A stretch of 64,000 nt of DNA from Paraglaciecola chathamensis S18K6 (GCA_000314955.1 BAEM01000032.1:248001-312000), one strand, 5' to 3'. Positions 33,380-42,879 are shown, counted from the first letter of the stretch. The notes: generated by a model from the letters alone, not told the origin. Translations and numbers: made by a program.

Positions 33380-33417
33380 CTGTGGGAATAAATCACTTAT
33401 AAAAACTTTATGTGTGA

Positions 33418-35856
33418 TTAAAACTTATAAGCAATTGACGCTTGGTAGTGACGCGGAAGTTCAGGTAGTACAATTTGTGCACCAAATAAATCAGGGAAGT
33501 TAGCACGGTAGTACTCTTCATCTGTTAGGTTTTTGATGTTCAAACTAGCTGACCATGTATCTGTGGTATACGTCACACCGGCGTTAACCAAGGTGTAAGA
33601 CGGGAGCTTAACGGATTGTGAGAAGCTTGAGTATGTCTCATCAGCACGAACTATACTGGCACTAGCGGCGTAACCATTTAAGAAATCATAGGTCGCATTT
33701 AGTGTGTATATGTTCTCAGGAATACCGGCTTTTCTAGCTGTCTCTTTGCTCGCCCCTTCAGGTATCAGTGTTAAACCGATAGGGTTACCACCAAATACCA
33801 ATGACGGGTCAGTTAGGCTTGTTAAGTCTTCCGCACCTAAGAAACCGAATAACGAACCACCATTGCCATCGTTATATGCCGTTAAGTTATACACTTTCAT
33901 TTTAGTATAACCTGCGCCGACTACGAGTTGATCGCTCACTACCCAACGTAATTCAAACTCGGTTCCTTTGTTTTGCGTGGTCGCGTTAGTCACAATCGCT
34001 TGGGCGTTAAAGTCTGAGCGTTCTTGTTCGTAAATGGACAACGCAAAATACAATGAGTCATCTAAGAACGAGCCTTTAATACCAAATTCGGTAAGTTCTG
34101 ATGTATCAAACGCACCGTTATATTCATTGCCGTCGTCATCAATTAGCTGACCGTAGCCAATTTCAGCACCTTGGCCGGCGACAAGTGTTGCTTGCTCTGC
34201 GAGGGTAATATATGGAATCAAACCGAAATCTGTTTTGTATGAAATACTGGTATTCCATGAGGTACCATCTACTGTTTGACTAGTCGACAAGATCTCGCCT
34301 TTATTAAGGAGTAAATCGCCGCGGCTCGTTGTTTCGATATCTATCGAGTCATAACGTAACCCTAATACGATATTTAAGCCCCAGTCCCATGTTAAATCGG
34401 TCATGGCGGCAATACCTAAATCGGTATAATTCCCTTTGTCGTAGTTATCGTAATTATCGTTAATGCGCGTGGCTAGCTCACGTCTATCAAGGGCAGTTGA
34501 TTCCATCGTTAGATCGCGACGGTTAAAGTATTCGTAAGTGAAGTCATCCCCATGTAAGAAGTTTGTGTGACGAATTGACGGCGAAAACTGAAATTGTGCT
34601 AATAATGAATTGCTTTCGTACTCGGTAGAGAAAATCAGTTTGTTTTCGATCACAGAGCTGTTGTGGAACTGCGAGAAACCATAAGCGTTCTCGTTTAAGT
34701 TCTCATAATCTTCGTAGAAGAATTGGTTTTTGATTTCCCAACCGTTGTCTGTGTAATAGATGGCATCGAAATACAAGGTTTGCACTGTGTTTAGCAACAC
34801 ATCATCCGCTGCAACCAAGACTTGGTCACGGCCTAATGTAGTGGTACCAACATTTTCTAACTGCATCAAATCAGTGGCGTCTGCATCTGTGAATAAAGAA
34901 GGAACGGCGTAAAAGAAACCGTTACCTGCGAGGTTTACTGCAGCGTATTCATCATGAGATATAGCACCGCTACCATCTGTATCGATGTTTTTAGCTGTAC
35001 CTGTGATGTAAGTGCCATTATCAATTAAATCTTGAGTTAGGCGGTTCCAACCAGCAACTTGGTTACCGTCATAATCGTGGTACATACCACCAAACTCAAA
35101 GCGAAGGTTTTCTGTCACGTCGATATTGAATGACCCTTGCAATACTGTTTGGTCGGTACCTGAGTTTTCATAGTAGCTGCCTGAATTTTCAACTTCGCCA
35201 TACAAATAGAAGCCGGCTTCTTTGCCCCCAAGCGTAGCGGGGCCACCTATTTCAGCAGTCAGTACACTTTTATCCCATGAGCCAAGGGTATAAGAGAAAG
35301 CACCTTCATTTTCGTCTAAGTATTGACCGCCACTTGCGCGGGCAGATTTAGGGTTAAAGTTTAAGTAACCACCAATTTTCGCTGGACCATAGATAGGTGA
35401 TGCCGGGCCGCGGACAATATCAATGCGGCTAGATGCGCCTATTGGAGTAGGGTAGTTGCCTGGGTTATCTAGACGTTTAACACCTCGGAAATAGGTTTCA
35501 CCTGGCGTACCACGTACATCAAGCGAGCCTGCAACACCAAAAAACGATTGGGTGAAGGTACCAGGTGAAAATGCGACAAGGTCGTCTATATCCGTAACGG
35601 CGAAACGTTCAAGCATTTCATCACTGATGGTTGATGCTGAGCGCGGCGTTTCTAAGATAGATTTACCGAAACCAAATACAGCTTCAACACCTTGCCCAGG
35701 TAAACTGCCTAACGATCCCGTTACTTCAATTCGCTCCACCGCCGCGGCTTCTTCACTGTCCGCTTCTTGCGCTGAAATGGTGGGAGATAGCGTCATTGCT
35801 AGCCCTAATAGAACAGCGTTGCTCAAGGTTGAGCTTTTAAATAAGGGATGTTTCAT
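33418..35856 (-). CDS. TonB-dependent outer-membrane receptor
   Basis: The 812-residue protein has a signal peptide (to about residue 29), a short TonB box region (ERIEVTGS at 41-48), a plug domain (SASTISDEMLERFAVTDIDDLVAFSPG; RIDIVRGPASPIYGP at 144-158) and a beta-barrel ending in YQASIAYKF with a terminal Phe. An EF-hand-like loop lies in an extracellular-type segment at residues 292-303. Its place among a secreted adenosine deaminase, a nucleobase permease and a NUP protein suggests it takes up nucleosides or purines; the plug itself resembles siderophore receptors. A RutR-like site lies 113 bases upstream. Confidence 0.92.
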   Translation of the reverse strand: MKHPLFKSSTLSNAVLLGLAMTLSPTISAQEADSEEAAAVERIEVTGSLGSLPGQGVEAVFGFGKSILETPRSASTISDEMLERFAVTDIDDLVAFSPGTFTQSFFGVAGSLDVRGTPGETYFRGVKRLDNPGNYPTPIGASSRIDIVRGPASPIYGPAKIGGYLNFNPKSARASGGQYLDENEGAFSYTLGSWDKSVLTAEIGGPATLGGKEAGFYLYGEVENSGSYYENSGTDQTVLQGSFNIDVTENLRFEFGGMYHDYDGNQVAGWNRLTQDLIDNGTYITGTAKNIDTDGSGAISHDEYAAVNLAGNGFFYAVPSLFTDADATDLMQLENVGTTTLGRDQVLVAADDVLLNTVQTLYFDAIYYTDNGWEIKNQFFYEDYENLNENAYGFSQFHNSSVIENKLIFSTEYESNSLLAQFQFSPSIRHTNFLHGDDFTYEYFNRRDLTMESTALDRRELATRINDNYDNYDKGNYTDLGIAAMTDLTWDWGLNIVLGLRYDSIDIETTSRGDLLLNKGEILSTSQTVDGTSWNTSISYKTDFGLIPYITLAEQATLVAGQGAEIGYGQLIDDDGNEYNGAFDTSELTEFGIKGSFLDDSLYFALSIYEQERSDFNAQAIVTNATTQNKGTEFELRWVVSDQLVVGAGYTKMKVYNLTAYNDGNGGSLFGFLGAEDLTSLTDPSLVFGGNPIGLTLIPEGASKETARKAGIPENIYTLNATYDFLNGYAASASIVRADETYSSFSQSVKLPSYTLVNAGVTYTTDTWSASLNIKNLTDEEYYRANFPDLFGAQIVLPELPRHYQASIAYKF
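34948..34983 (-). other. EF-hand-like calcium loop inside the receptor
   Basis: Receptor residues 292-303 read DTDGSGAISHDE. This matches the 12-residue EF-hand loop at all ligand positions: Asp1, Asp3, Ser5, backbone 7, Ser9, Glu12, with Gly6 and Ile8 as usual. Confidence 0.75.
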
Positions 35857-36189
35857 CAGTATTCCTCTAACTATGGTTCTTATGTGTTTTATAAAACGTG
35901 CTTTATTAAAAGTGTTTCAGTGTGTTTCAATGTGCTACTGAGGTAAAAGCAGGAAGGGTGCCAAAGACTTGTCCAAATGGTCAGGAAATTAGTGTAATGC
36001 TTAACTTGTTGATATTTATGAAGTATTCAGGTTTTGTTGTTGAAGAGAGTTAAAAAAATACGCTCAGCTGGCAGGTTGTTTGAATTGCCTGCACCAAAAT
36101 GGCTCGAATTTCCCCCTATTGCACCGAAACATTCACAGCTGACGTATTAACCGAAGGATAAATAATTTCACGAAGCGAGCAAATTTACG
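35857..36189. other. Upstream region of the TonB receptor
   Basis: It holds the receptor promoter, the RutR-like site and a block shared with the adenosine deaminase promoter. A weak inverted pair GCAGG/CCTGC near 36080-36100 may end the deaminase transcript. Confidence 0.5.
35969..35984. promoter_or_regulatory. RutR-like operator upstream of the TonB receptor
   Basis: TTGTCCAAATGGTCAG differs at two positions from the E. coli RutR consensus TTGACCAnnTGGTCAA. A block at 35995-36016 (TAATGCTTAACTTGTTGATA on the plus strand) is also shared with the second copy at 40726. Confidence 0.6.
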
Positions 36190-37569
36190 TTAATTCACTG
36201 CAGATTGGATCTTTTTCGCTAGTTTTGCATGCTCTGAACGAAGTTCAATTTCGTCAATAGCGAAATGTTGGCCTTCTTCTATCACCCATTTACCTGCAAG
36301 CATTAATTTGTCCACTTGATGTGCGCCACAGGTGACTAATGCTGCTACAGGGTCACCCGCACCTGAGAAGCGCAGAGCATCTAAATCAAATAGCGCTAAG
36401 TCTGCCTGCATACCCACCGCGATTTCACCGATATCATGACGATTCAACAACGAAGCCGACCCTTTGGTTGCAAGCCCCAGAACATATTCCGCTGTTATGT
36501 CGTCTGCACCGTAACGTAGACGTTGCTGCAATAAAGACTGGCGTACTTCTTGTGCCATATTCGAGCAGTCATTTGAGGCTGAACCGTCAACACCTAGGCC
36601 TACGCGGCAGCCGGCGTTTATCAAATCCAGTGTCGGGCAAATACCAGATGCCAGTAACATATTTGAGGTAGGGCAGTGAGCAATGCCTACTTTAGCATTC
36701 CCTAAACGGGTAATTTCCTCAGGTGTAAAGTGGATGCCGTGGGCTAACCATGTTTTGTCATTAAGCCAGCCACATTGTTCAAGATAATCTAACGGACGAG
36801 CACCATATATGCGTTGACAAAATGCGTTCTCGTCTTCGGTTTCGGCTAAGTGGGTATGTAATAAAACATTGTTTTTTTGCGCCAATATAGCAGTTTGTTC
36901 CATTAGTTCTTGGGATACAGAAAAAGGCGAGCAGGGCGCCAGTGCAATTTGTAACATAGGGTTGGTGTTGTTATCGTCTGACTGGTGGTAGGCATCTATC
37001 ACGCGCTGGGAATCAGCGAGTATAACATCTTCGCTTTGTATCACAGAGTCAGGAGGCAAGCCCCCTTTGCTTTGACCTAAACTCATTGAGCCTCGGGTGA
37101 GTAGCGCGCGACAATTAAGTTCGGCCACGGCCTGCACCTGTACATCAATAGCGTGACTTAAACGCTTAGGGAACACGTAATGGTGGTCGCCAATAGTCGT
37201 GCAGCCCGATTTCATGAGTTCAAGGCCGGCTAATTTAGTGGCGCTATAGAGCATTTCTTCATCAAGGTTTTTCCACACCTTGTATAGAAATGTTAGCCAC
37301 GGGAATAATGGCTTGTTTAACGCGCCGGGAACGCAGCGAGTAAGTGTTTGGTAAAAATGATGATGGGTATTAATCATGCCGGGCATGATGACTTTACCTG
37401 AGCAGTTTTCTATCGCATCGAAATGTAACTTGGGCGTATTGCCACTTTTCACCAATTCTATGATTCGGTTACCTTGGATTAACACACCGTTTCCCGCTTC
37501 GCTGGTGTTTGCGGTGAATACCGCTTCTGGCGACTTGAGCCATAAGGTAGGTGAAGTACTTGCTTGCAT
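36190..37569 (-). CDS. 8-oxoguanine deaminase-like amidohydrolase
   Basis: A 459-residue amidohydrolase of the AtzB/TrzN/guanine-deaminase group. Metal ligands appear as H69 and H71 in NTHHHFYQTLTR, His in LLHTHLAETEDE, His in WLAHGIHF and Asp in GLGVDGSASND. The opening (LWLKSPEAVFTANTSEAGNGVLIQG) and the HHFYQTLTR...NKPLFPWL pattern match enzymes I know as 8-oxoguanine deaminase, which convert 8-oxoguanine to urate. Guanine or a related purine is an alternative substrate. It lies third behind the adenosine deaminase and permease genes, with AAAGGGA before its start. Cytoplasmic. Confidence 0.82.
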   Translation of the reverse strand: MQASTSPTLWLKSPEAVFTANTSEAGNGVLIQGNRIIELVKSGNTPKLHFDAIENCSGKVIMPGMINTHHHFYQTLTRCVPGALNKPLFPWLTFLYKVWKNLDEEMLYSATKLAGLELMKSGCTTIGDHHYVFPKRLSHAIDVQVQAVAELNCRALLTRGSMSLGQSKGGLPPDSVIQSEDVILADSQRVIDAYHQSDDNNTNPMLQIALAPCSPFSVSQELMEQTAILAQKNNVLLHTHLAETEDENAFCQRIYGARPLDYLEQCGWLNDKTWLAHGIHFTPEEITRLGNAKVGIAHCPTSNMLLASGICPTLDLINAGCRVGLGVDGSASNDCSNMAQEVRQSLLQQRLRYGADDITAEYVLGLATKGSASLLNRHDIGEIAVGMQADLALFDLDALRFSGAGDPVAALVTCGAHQVDKLMLAGKWVIEEGQHFAIDEIELRSEHAKLAKKIQSAVN

Positions 37570-37700
37570 AGATGTTGTCCCTTTAATGCGAGTGGTTGGA
37601 AATTGGATTTGGTTCTGATAATCGTTTCGCCATACTGTGAATCGACCTTGTAGTTAAAGGCCTTTACATATTGCATTTAGCGAGAGGTATTGGCCAAACG

Positions 37701-39149
37701 CTACTCCTTTGAGGAATGAGGTACAGCAAGATTAGCCTGTTCAAGTATGTCAGTTTCAGAGGTGCCGAGCTCTGGGCTATGTTCCGAATTAGTAGGGAGC
37801 TCAGGTGGTTTTTTTTTCTCCGGAATAACAATACTCATAATAATGGCGCAAAAGCCGGCAGTCGTGACCGATGACGATAAGATGTTGTTCGCCAGCTGAG
37901 GCAATTGAGCAAGGGTCTCTGGGACCATCATTACCCCTAAACCCAAGCCGAGTGAAGTAGCGATAATGAGGCTCTTGCGACGATCAATCGGTTCACTGGT
38001 GAGTATTTTTACACCGGCAACAGCGATGGTGGCAAACATCACTAGGGTAGCGCCACCAAGTACAGGTTTTGGCATGAGTTGTAGCACGCTGCCGATAACC
38101 GGAAATAATCCAAGTAATAGTAATAACCCAGCAATGTAAAAGCCCACATGACGACTGGCTACACCGGTCATTTGAATAACCGCGTTGTTTTGACCGAAGG
38201 TGGTATTTGGAAAGCTATTGAACATTGCTGCTAGCATTGAGTTGACCCCATCTGCCAACACGCCACCTTTTATGCGTTCAATGTAAATGGGTCCCTTTAT
38301 AGGCTCTTTGCAAAATAGGCTGTTGGCGGTCAAATCTCCAGAGGTTTCAATTGCACTTAAAAAGTACACTAGGGCAATAGGAATAAATAACGACCAATCA
38401 AACGCAATGCCGTATTTAAACGGCTGCGGGACACTGACCAATGGTAATGGGATCATGTTGTCAAAGGTGAGAATACCTTGCCACCAAGCGATAAAGCAGC
38501 CGACTAACATACCAATGAAGATGGCGCTTAAACGTAGCAGTGGGTATTTTGACGCATTTAACGCTATTACTGTAATCAGAACACTAAGGCCGAGTAACAG
38601 GTTATGCACAGCGCCAAAATCAGGAGCGTTGAAGCCACCAGATAAGTCTGTCATACCGACTTTTATTAAGGTTATGCCTATCGTGGTGATCACTATCCCT
38701 GTGGTAAGTGGGGTAATCACTGCTTTTAAGTGTTGAATAAAGCGACTTAATATAATTTCCACAAAAGCGCCAAAAAAGCACAGACCAAACATCAATGCCA
38801 AAATTTCATCGTTTGACCCTCCGCGACTCTTAATGGTGGTGCCTGCTACCAATAAAGCACTGATAAAGGTGAAGCTGGTGCCTTGCACAGCAATCAGCCC
38901 ACAGCCAATTGGACCGAACTTCTTTGCTTGAATAAATGTCGAGACGCCCGATGTCATGAGTGCCATGCTGATCAAATAAGGTATTTCGGCTTCAAGCCCA
39001 AGGACTGATCCTATGATCAAAGTGGGGGTGATTATGCCGATAAAGCAGGCCATGATGTGTTGTAGTGCCGCGGTGGTACTATGACTAACAGAGGGGACAT
39101 CTGTTAAGGCGTACAATATTTCACCGTCTGGTGGGCGAGGAGTCTGCAT
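37701..39149 (-). CDS. NCS2-family nucleobase:cation symporter
   Basis: The 482-residue protein has about fourteen hydrophobic helices and NCS2 features: QHIMACFIGIITPTLIIG at the start, GTTIKSRGGS, then LLFALSAIETSGDLTA-type region (IPIALVYFLSAIETSGDLTAN) and FNSFPNTTFGQNNAVIQMTGV. The Glu in ETSGD and the FxQN motif are the substrate-binding pair in xanthine/urate permeases. It should import xanthine, urate or another purine base with protons. Ribosome site AAAGG is seven bases before ATG. It is 38 bases behind the adenosine deaminase gene, so both share a transcript. Confidence 0.9.
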   Translation of the reverse strand: MQTPRPPDGEILYALTDVPSVSHSTTAALQHIMACFIGIITPTLIIGSVLGLEAEIPYLISMALMTSGVSTFIQAKKFGPIGCGLIAVQGTSFTFISALLVAGTTIKSRGGSNDEILALMFGLCFFGAFVEIILSRFIQHLKAVITPLTTGIVITTIGITLIKVGMTDLSGGFNAPDFGAVHNLLLGLSVLITVIALNASKYPLLRLSAIFIGMLVGCFIAWWQGILTFDNMIPLPLVSVPQPFKYGIAFDWSLFIPIALVYFLSAIETSGDLTANSLFCKEPIKGPIYIERIKGGVLADGVNSMLAAMFNSFPNTTFGQNNAVIQMTGVASRHVGFYIAGLLLLLGLFPVIGSVLQLMPKPVLGGATLVMFATIAVAGVKILTSEPIDRRKSLIIATSLGLGLGVMMVPETLAQLPQLANNILSSSVTTAGFCAIIMSIVIPEKKKPPELPTNSEHSPELGTSETDILEQANLAVPHSSKE

Positions 39150-39187
39150 TTATCAACCTTTGTTCTCTTTGATGTTCATTAAGTGCT

Positions 39188-40660
39188 TTATTTGTTAGTG
39201 GCTTGGCATAGCGAATACTGGCGACAAATAAACAAACCATATCGCGATGGCGAATGGGTAAAGCTTTCTTGCCCTTTGTCTTTAAACGCGTTTTCAAACG
39301 CTTTTATGCGTGCTCGGTAATCCGCGAGCAAAGCATTTTTAGTTTGCTCATCTACAAACGCATGTTTAAGGGAGTTTTCCCCTAAACTAATGAGTTCTGG
39401 CCATGACAGGTTGAATTCATTCACGGCGACAAAATATTCGTCCGTCATGTTTGAGTCCCACATGCCTCGATCATCGGTTGATAAAGCCACGGGAATGCCA
39501 GTGCGTAAATACTCAGGGAAGGGGTGCTCAGCGTACTGATCAACATATTCAAGCAGTAAATTGCTTACCAAGTTAATTTCAACTAAATAACGCTCGTTGC
39601 GCATCAATAGCATAGTGTCAGGATCATCAATTAAGTTGACGCCGTGTCCGATCCGGTTTGCCCCTAACAGTAAGGTGTCTCTAACGTGAAAATTTGGCTC
39701 GTCTACTTCACCTGCATGAATCGCGAGCGGTATGTGCGCTATGCGTTGGCGCAGTTTGCGCAAGGTGGGTAAAAACCGTAGTGGGTAGCCTTTGTCGTTG
39801 TCTTCACGCCCAACCATATTTATCCCTACATAGATGTCTCTGTTGTTATCAACAAAGCGATACATCCACTCGAGCTCTTGTTCAGCATGGGGTAAAAAGC
39901 GAAGTAACACATATTGTAATCGGACGGTTACACCTGTGTCTTGGGCGTCTTTTTTGGCTAAGCGCTGGCGAAATATGTCGAGGGCCTCGTCTGCTGAGTA
40001 GGGGCTTCCGTCTGATTTTAAGCCGCCTTTGGCATTGGTTTGCGCTTCAATATAACGTACGCCTTCTCTGGCAAAGGCTTGCATGTTTTTAACTAGTATT
40101 TCAGCCATTAACGTCGGGTTACGGGTTAAATCCCCTAGTCGTGCCCAGTGACGTTCAAAAAATTCTGCTCGGCCTTCAAAGGGTTTATCAAGACGGATAC
40201 TATTGAACCAAGCGGTTTTTTGTTCAGAATTTAAATCACTAAGGGGGCGGTATTCAGCTTGCTCACATTGACTCAAAGTGTTGTAGCGACTGTGTTGAAT
40301 GGTTTTAAATAACAACAATTGAGGGTTTTGACCAAACTCATTGTTGCCGTAACCAAAACACTGCTTGATATTCACCTTAGTGTAATAACGGTAACCGCCG
40401 TTGACGTTTTCATTTGTAGCCAGATCGTACCACCACTGACTGTAGCCCGACCCACTGAGATGATGGTGAAGATCACCGCCTTTGGGCAGCGCATAAAGAA
40501 ACGCATATAGCGCGCTTTTATCTGATTGTCGTTTGAATTGCTCAAACCAGTGAGCTGGGGGCTTAGCCATTGCCTTCATTGCTGTACCGCCAGCAAGTAA
40601 AGCAGTGGCCAAAAAAAGTAATGAACGACATGCGCTTTTGATGTGTTGTCCGTAGTGCAT
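39188..40660 (-). CDS. Exported adenosine deaminase-like protein
   Basis: An N-terminal hydrophobic stretch (SLLFLATALLAGGTAMKAMA) looks like a signal peptide. The 490-residue protein has the adenosine deaminase metal site: H65 and H67 in GDLHHHLSGS, His in AIHAGEVDEP, His in NRIGHGVNL and Asp in LSTDDRGMWDS. The extra N-terminal region and secretion resemble the ADGF/CECR1 branch. It should deaminate adenosine (or deoxyadenosine) to inosine outside the cytoplasm. It is the first gene of the purine operon; a RutR-like site lies 66 bases upstream. Confidence 0.87.
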   Translation of the reverse strand: MHYGQHIKSACRSLLFLATALLAGGTAMKAMAKPPAHWFEQFKRQSDKSALYAFLYALPKGGDLHHHLSGSGYSQWWYDLATNENVNGGYRYYTKVNIKQCFGYGNNEFGQNPQLLLFKTIQHSRYNTLSQCEQAEYRPLSDLNSEQKTAWFNSIRLDKPFEGRAEFFERHWARLGDLTRNPTLMAEILVKNMQAFAREGVRYIEAQTNAKGGLKSDGSPYSADEALDIFRQRLAKKDAQDTGVTVRLQYVLLRFLPHAEQELEWMYRFVDNNRDIYVGINMVGREDNDKGYPLRFLPTLRKLRQRIAHIPLAIHAGEVDEPNFHVRDTLLLGANRIGHGVNLIDDPDTMLLMRNERYLVEINLVSNLLLEYVDQYAEHPFPEYLRTGIPVALSTDDRGMWDSNMTDEYFVAVNEFNLSWPELISLGENSLKHAFVDEQTKNALLADYRARIKAFENAFKDKGQESFTHSPSRYGLFICRQYSLCQATNK

Positions 40661-41071
40661 AAGTATTTCCGGTTAGCGTTGGCAAATATCAGTTTAGCCA
40701 AGTTAAGTGAATTTATTGCAAATATTTGACCAAATGGTCAGCGTATTAATAATGCCTAACTTATTGAATTTATTGCGTTAAAATACGCTATTTAGGTTAG
40801 GTTATTTAAACTCGTGGCACGCTGCACTCTAGTGGTGCAAAAAAATGTGTTTTTTGAACTTTGTGGATGCAAGGCAACTGCAATCACAGAAGGCGTGGTT
40901 TGGTGCCGGCAGGTCATGAATAATACCAATCCGCATTAATACCTCCCTCTTAGAATGCGTCCAGGGTTATATTTATTTACATATGCAGATCTTATTTTTT
41001 GTTAGGCTTATTAGAACAGCGATTGCCACATCCCGTGTGGCGATAGATTAACAAGTAGATTGGAGAGTAAA
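40661..41071. other. Divergent promoter region with operator
   Basis: The gap lies between the adenosine deaminase gene (leftward) and the sulfurtransferase gene (rightward). Besides the operator at 40726 it has a TAATACCAAT element (40921-40930) also seen at 31351. I see no RNA gene. Confidence 0.5.
40726..40741. promoter_or_regulatory. RutR-like operator upstream of the adenosine deaminase
   Basis: TTGACCAAATGGTCAG matches the E. coli RutR consensus TTGACCAnnTGGTCAA at all but the last base. The flanking block at 40750-40773 (TAATGCCTAACTTATTGAAT, plus strand) matches the receptor's upstream region at most positions, at the same distance from the operator. Confidence 0.7.
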
Positions 41072-41911
41072 ATGGAAGTGAAGTCTGCCCTTGTTAGCGC
41101 ACATTGGCTACAAGCCCATTGTGATGACAGCGACCTAATCGTTTTTATGAGCACAATGAACGACATCACCACTGGGGCGCCAGAGCCAGCCCCTGAGGGA
41201 TACATCCCCGGCGCCCGATTATTCGATTTCGAACATCAGGTCTGTGATCCTAATAGTTCGCTACCGCACACCATGCCCAGTCCAGAAAAGTTCGAGCAAG
41301 AAGTACGTAGGCTAGGCGTTAACAACCGTAGCGTCATTGTGGTGTATGACAATCAAGGGTTGTTTACCGCGCCGCGTGTGTGGTGGATGTTTAAATGCAT
41401 GGGCCACGAGCAGGTATATATTCTCGATGGCGGTTACCCCGCCTGGCAAAAAGAGAGCGGTAAAAGTACGTCTTCGTTAATCACCTCGCCCCCAACAGGG
41501 GACTTTACGAGTCAATTTAAGGGGTCGTTGCTCATTGACTATCAAGGGGTGTCACACGCGTTAGATATCACTGACAGTTGGGTTGTCGATGCCCGGGCTG
41601 CGGGTCGTTTCAACGGCGCTGCACCTGAACCTAGGCCACATCTTCGCAGTGGACACATGCCCAACGCGGTGAATTTACCTTTCACCCACTGTATTGAACA
41701 GGGGCGATTACTATCGCCAGACTCACTTCGCGATAAGTTTGCAGCTTTAGGGATAAAAGAGGGGGATCAACTTATTTTTAGTTGCGGCTCTGGAGTGACG
41801 GCGTGCGTACTCGCGCTGGCTGCCCACGAAGCAGGGTACAAGCAACTTAGTGTATACGATGGCTCTTGGAGTGAGTGGGGAGCAAATCACGCATTACCTG
41901 TGGTGTGTTAG
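41072..41911 (+). CDS. sseA: 3-mercaptopyruvate/thiosulfate sulfurtransferase
   Basis: ATG 41072 follows GGAG at good spacing; the TTG at 41060 is not needed. The 279 residues make two rhodanese domains: an inactive first (about 5-135) and a catalytic second with Cys238 in FSCGSGVTAC. The CGSGVTA loop is that of mercaptopyruvate sulfurtransferases (SseA); thiosulfate rhodaneses usually have CRxGx. It transfers sulfur from 3-mercaptopyruvate to cyanide or protein acceptors in the cytoplasm. Single gene. Confidence 0.88.
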   Translation: MEVKSALVSAHWLQAHCDDSDLIVFMSTMNDITTGAPEPAPEGYIPGARLFDFEHQVCDPNSSLPHTMPSPEKFEQEVRRLGVNNRSVIVVYDNQGLFTAPRVWWMFKCMGHEQVYILDGGYPAWQKESGKSTSSLITSPPTGDFTSQFKGSLLIDYQGVSHALDITDSWVVDARAAGRFNGAAPEPRPHLRSGHMPNAVNLPFTHCIEQGRLLSPDSLRDKFAALGIKEGDQLIFSCGSGVTACVLALAAHEAGYKQLSVYDGSWSEWGANHALPVVC

Positions 41912-42090
41912 CGAACGGGTTTTAAATGCAAGACAAAGCGTAAAACGGCTTAAGCGCTTAAATGCGGTTCGGTTAAGGTTTGATGCAGTTTAGTTCAGTT
42001 GCTATTCATTCGTGAAATCGCATACTGCGCAGGTCGCGTCGTTGTTATTTATAACAAGTTGTTAGTTGAGATTGATTGTAAGGAAATAGA

Positions 42091-42792
42091 ATGAACAAAG
42101 TATTCACCATCATCACGTTGTGCGGCTTAGGTGCTGTCTTAAGTTTTAGCTCTGCCACATTTGCTAAAACCGATGAACAGGTACATCAAATTAGCGTAAG
42201 CGGACAAGCAAACGTAGCCAGTGTACCTGACTTATTTCAATTTAGTGTGTATGTGGAAGAACAGGGTGAGCGAGTACAGGATTTAAACAGCGTGGTAGCA
42301 GATAAAACGCAAACCATTATTAGCAGTGTGTTGGCCTTTGGTGTGGAAAAGAAAGACATACAATCTATGCGCGTACAGCTTAACCCATGGTACGAACATA
42401 GCAATAATCAGCGTGTTCAAAAGGGCTTTAAACTTTCTCGAGAAATTAACTTCACTTTGCGTGATATTGAGCTCTATGACCAGGTGATTGATGCGGTATT
42501 GAGTACAGGTGCTAGCCGTATCGATGGCTTCAATTATGTGGTTGAAGATCCACAGCCGCAATACTTGGCGGCGTTAGAGCTGGCCTTAAAAGACGCTAAA
42601 CTAAGAGCGACCCGCATGGCTAATACCCTGGGTGCTAAGCTTGGTAAAGTGATCACCATCAATGAAAATAGCGGCTATTCGCCCATGCCTCGCGGTCGCG
42701 AAGTGATGATGATGAGTAAATCGAGTGATTCATTGCCTGGACAAATTAATACTGGCGCACAGGTGAATGTCACATTTGAATTGGTTGAATAA
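42091..42792 (+). CDS. SIMPL-domain (DUF541) exported protein
   Basis: A signal peptide (VFTIITLCGLGAVLSFSSATFA) precedes a SIMPL domain: ISVSGQANVASVPDLFQFSVYV, DLNSVVADKTQTIISSVLAFGVEKKDIQS, GFKLSREINFTLRD, and LEKAL-type helix ALELALKDAKLRATRMANTLGAKLGKVITINE. Family members oligomerise in the periplasm and have been linked to oxidative-stress tolerance in E. coli (YggE). The molecular role is not settled. Ribosome site AAGGAA is upstream. Ended by a strong terminator. Confidence 0.88.
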   Translation: MNKVFTIITLCGLGAVLSFSSATFAKTDEQVHQISVSGQANVASVPDLFQFSVYVEEQGERVQDLNSVVADKTQTIISSVLAFGVEKKDIQSMRVQLNPWYEHSNNQRVQKGFKLSREINFTLRDIELYDQVIDAVLSTGASRIDGFNYVVEDPQPQYLAALELALKDAKLRATRMANTLGAKLGKVITINENSGYSPMPRGREVMMMSKSSDSLPGQINTGAQVNVTFELVE

Positions 42793-42879
42793 AATACGTC
42801 GAATTTACATAGGCTTATGTAATATCTTCATGCTTAAACTTAAACATGAGAACCTCAATAAGCAGCGGTACTAACACGT

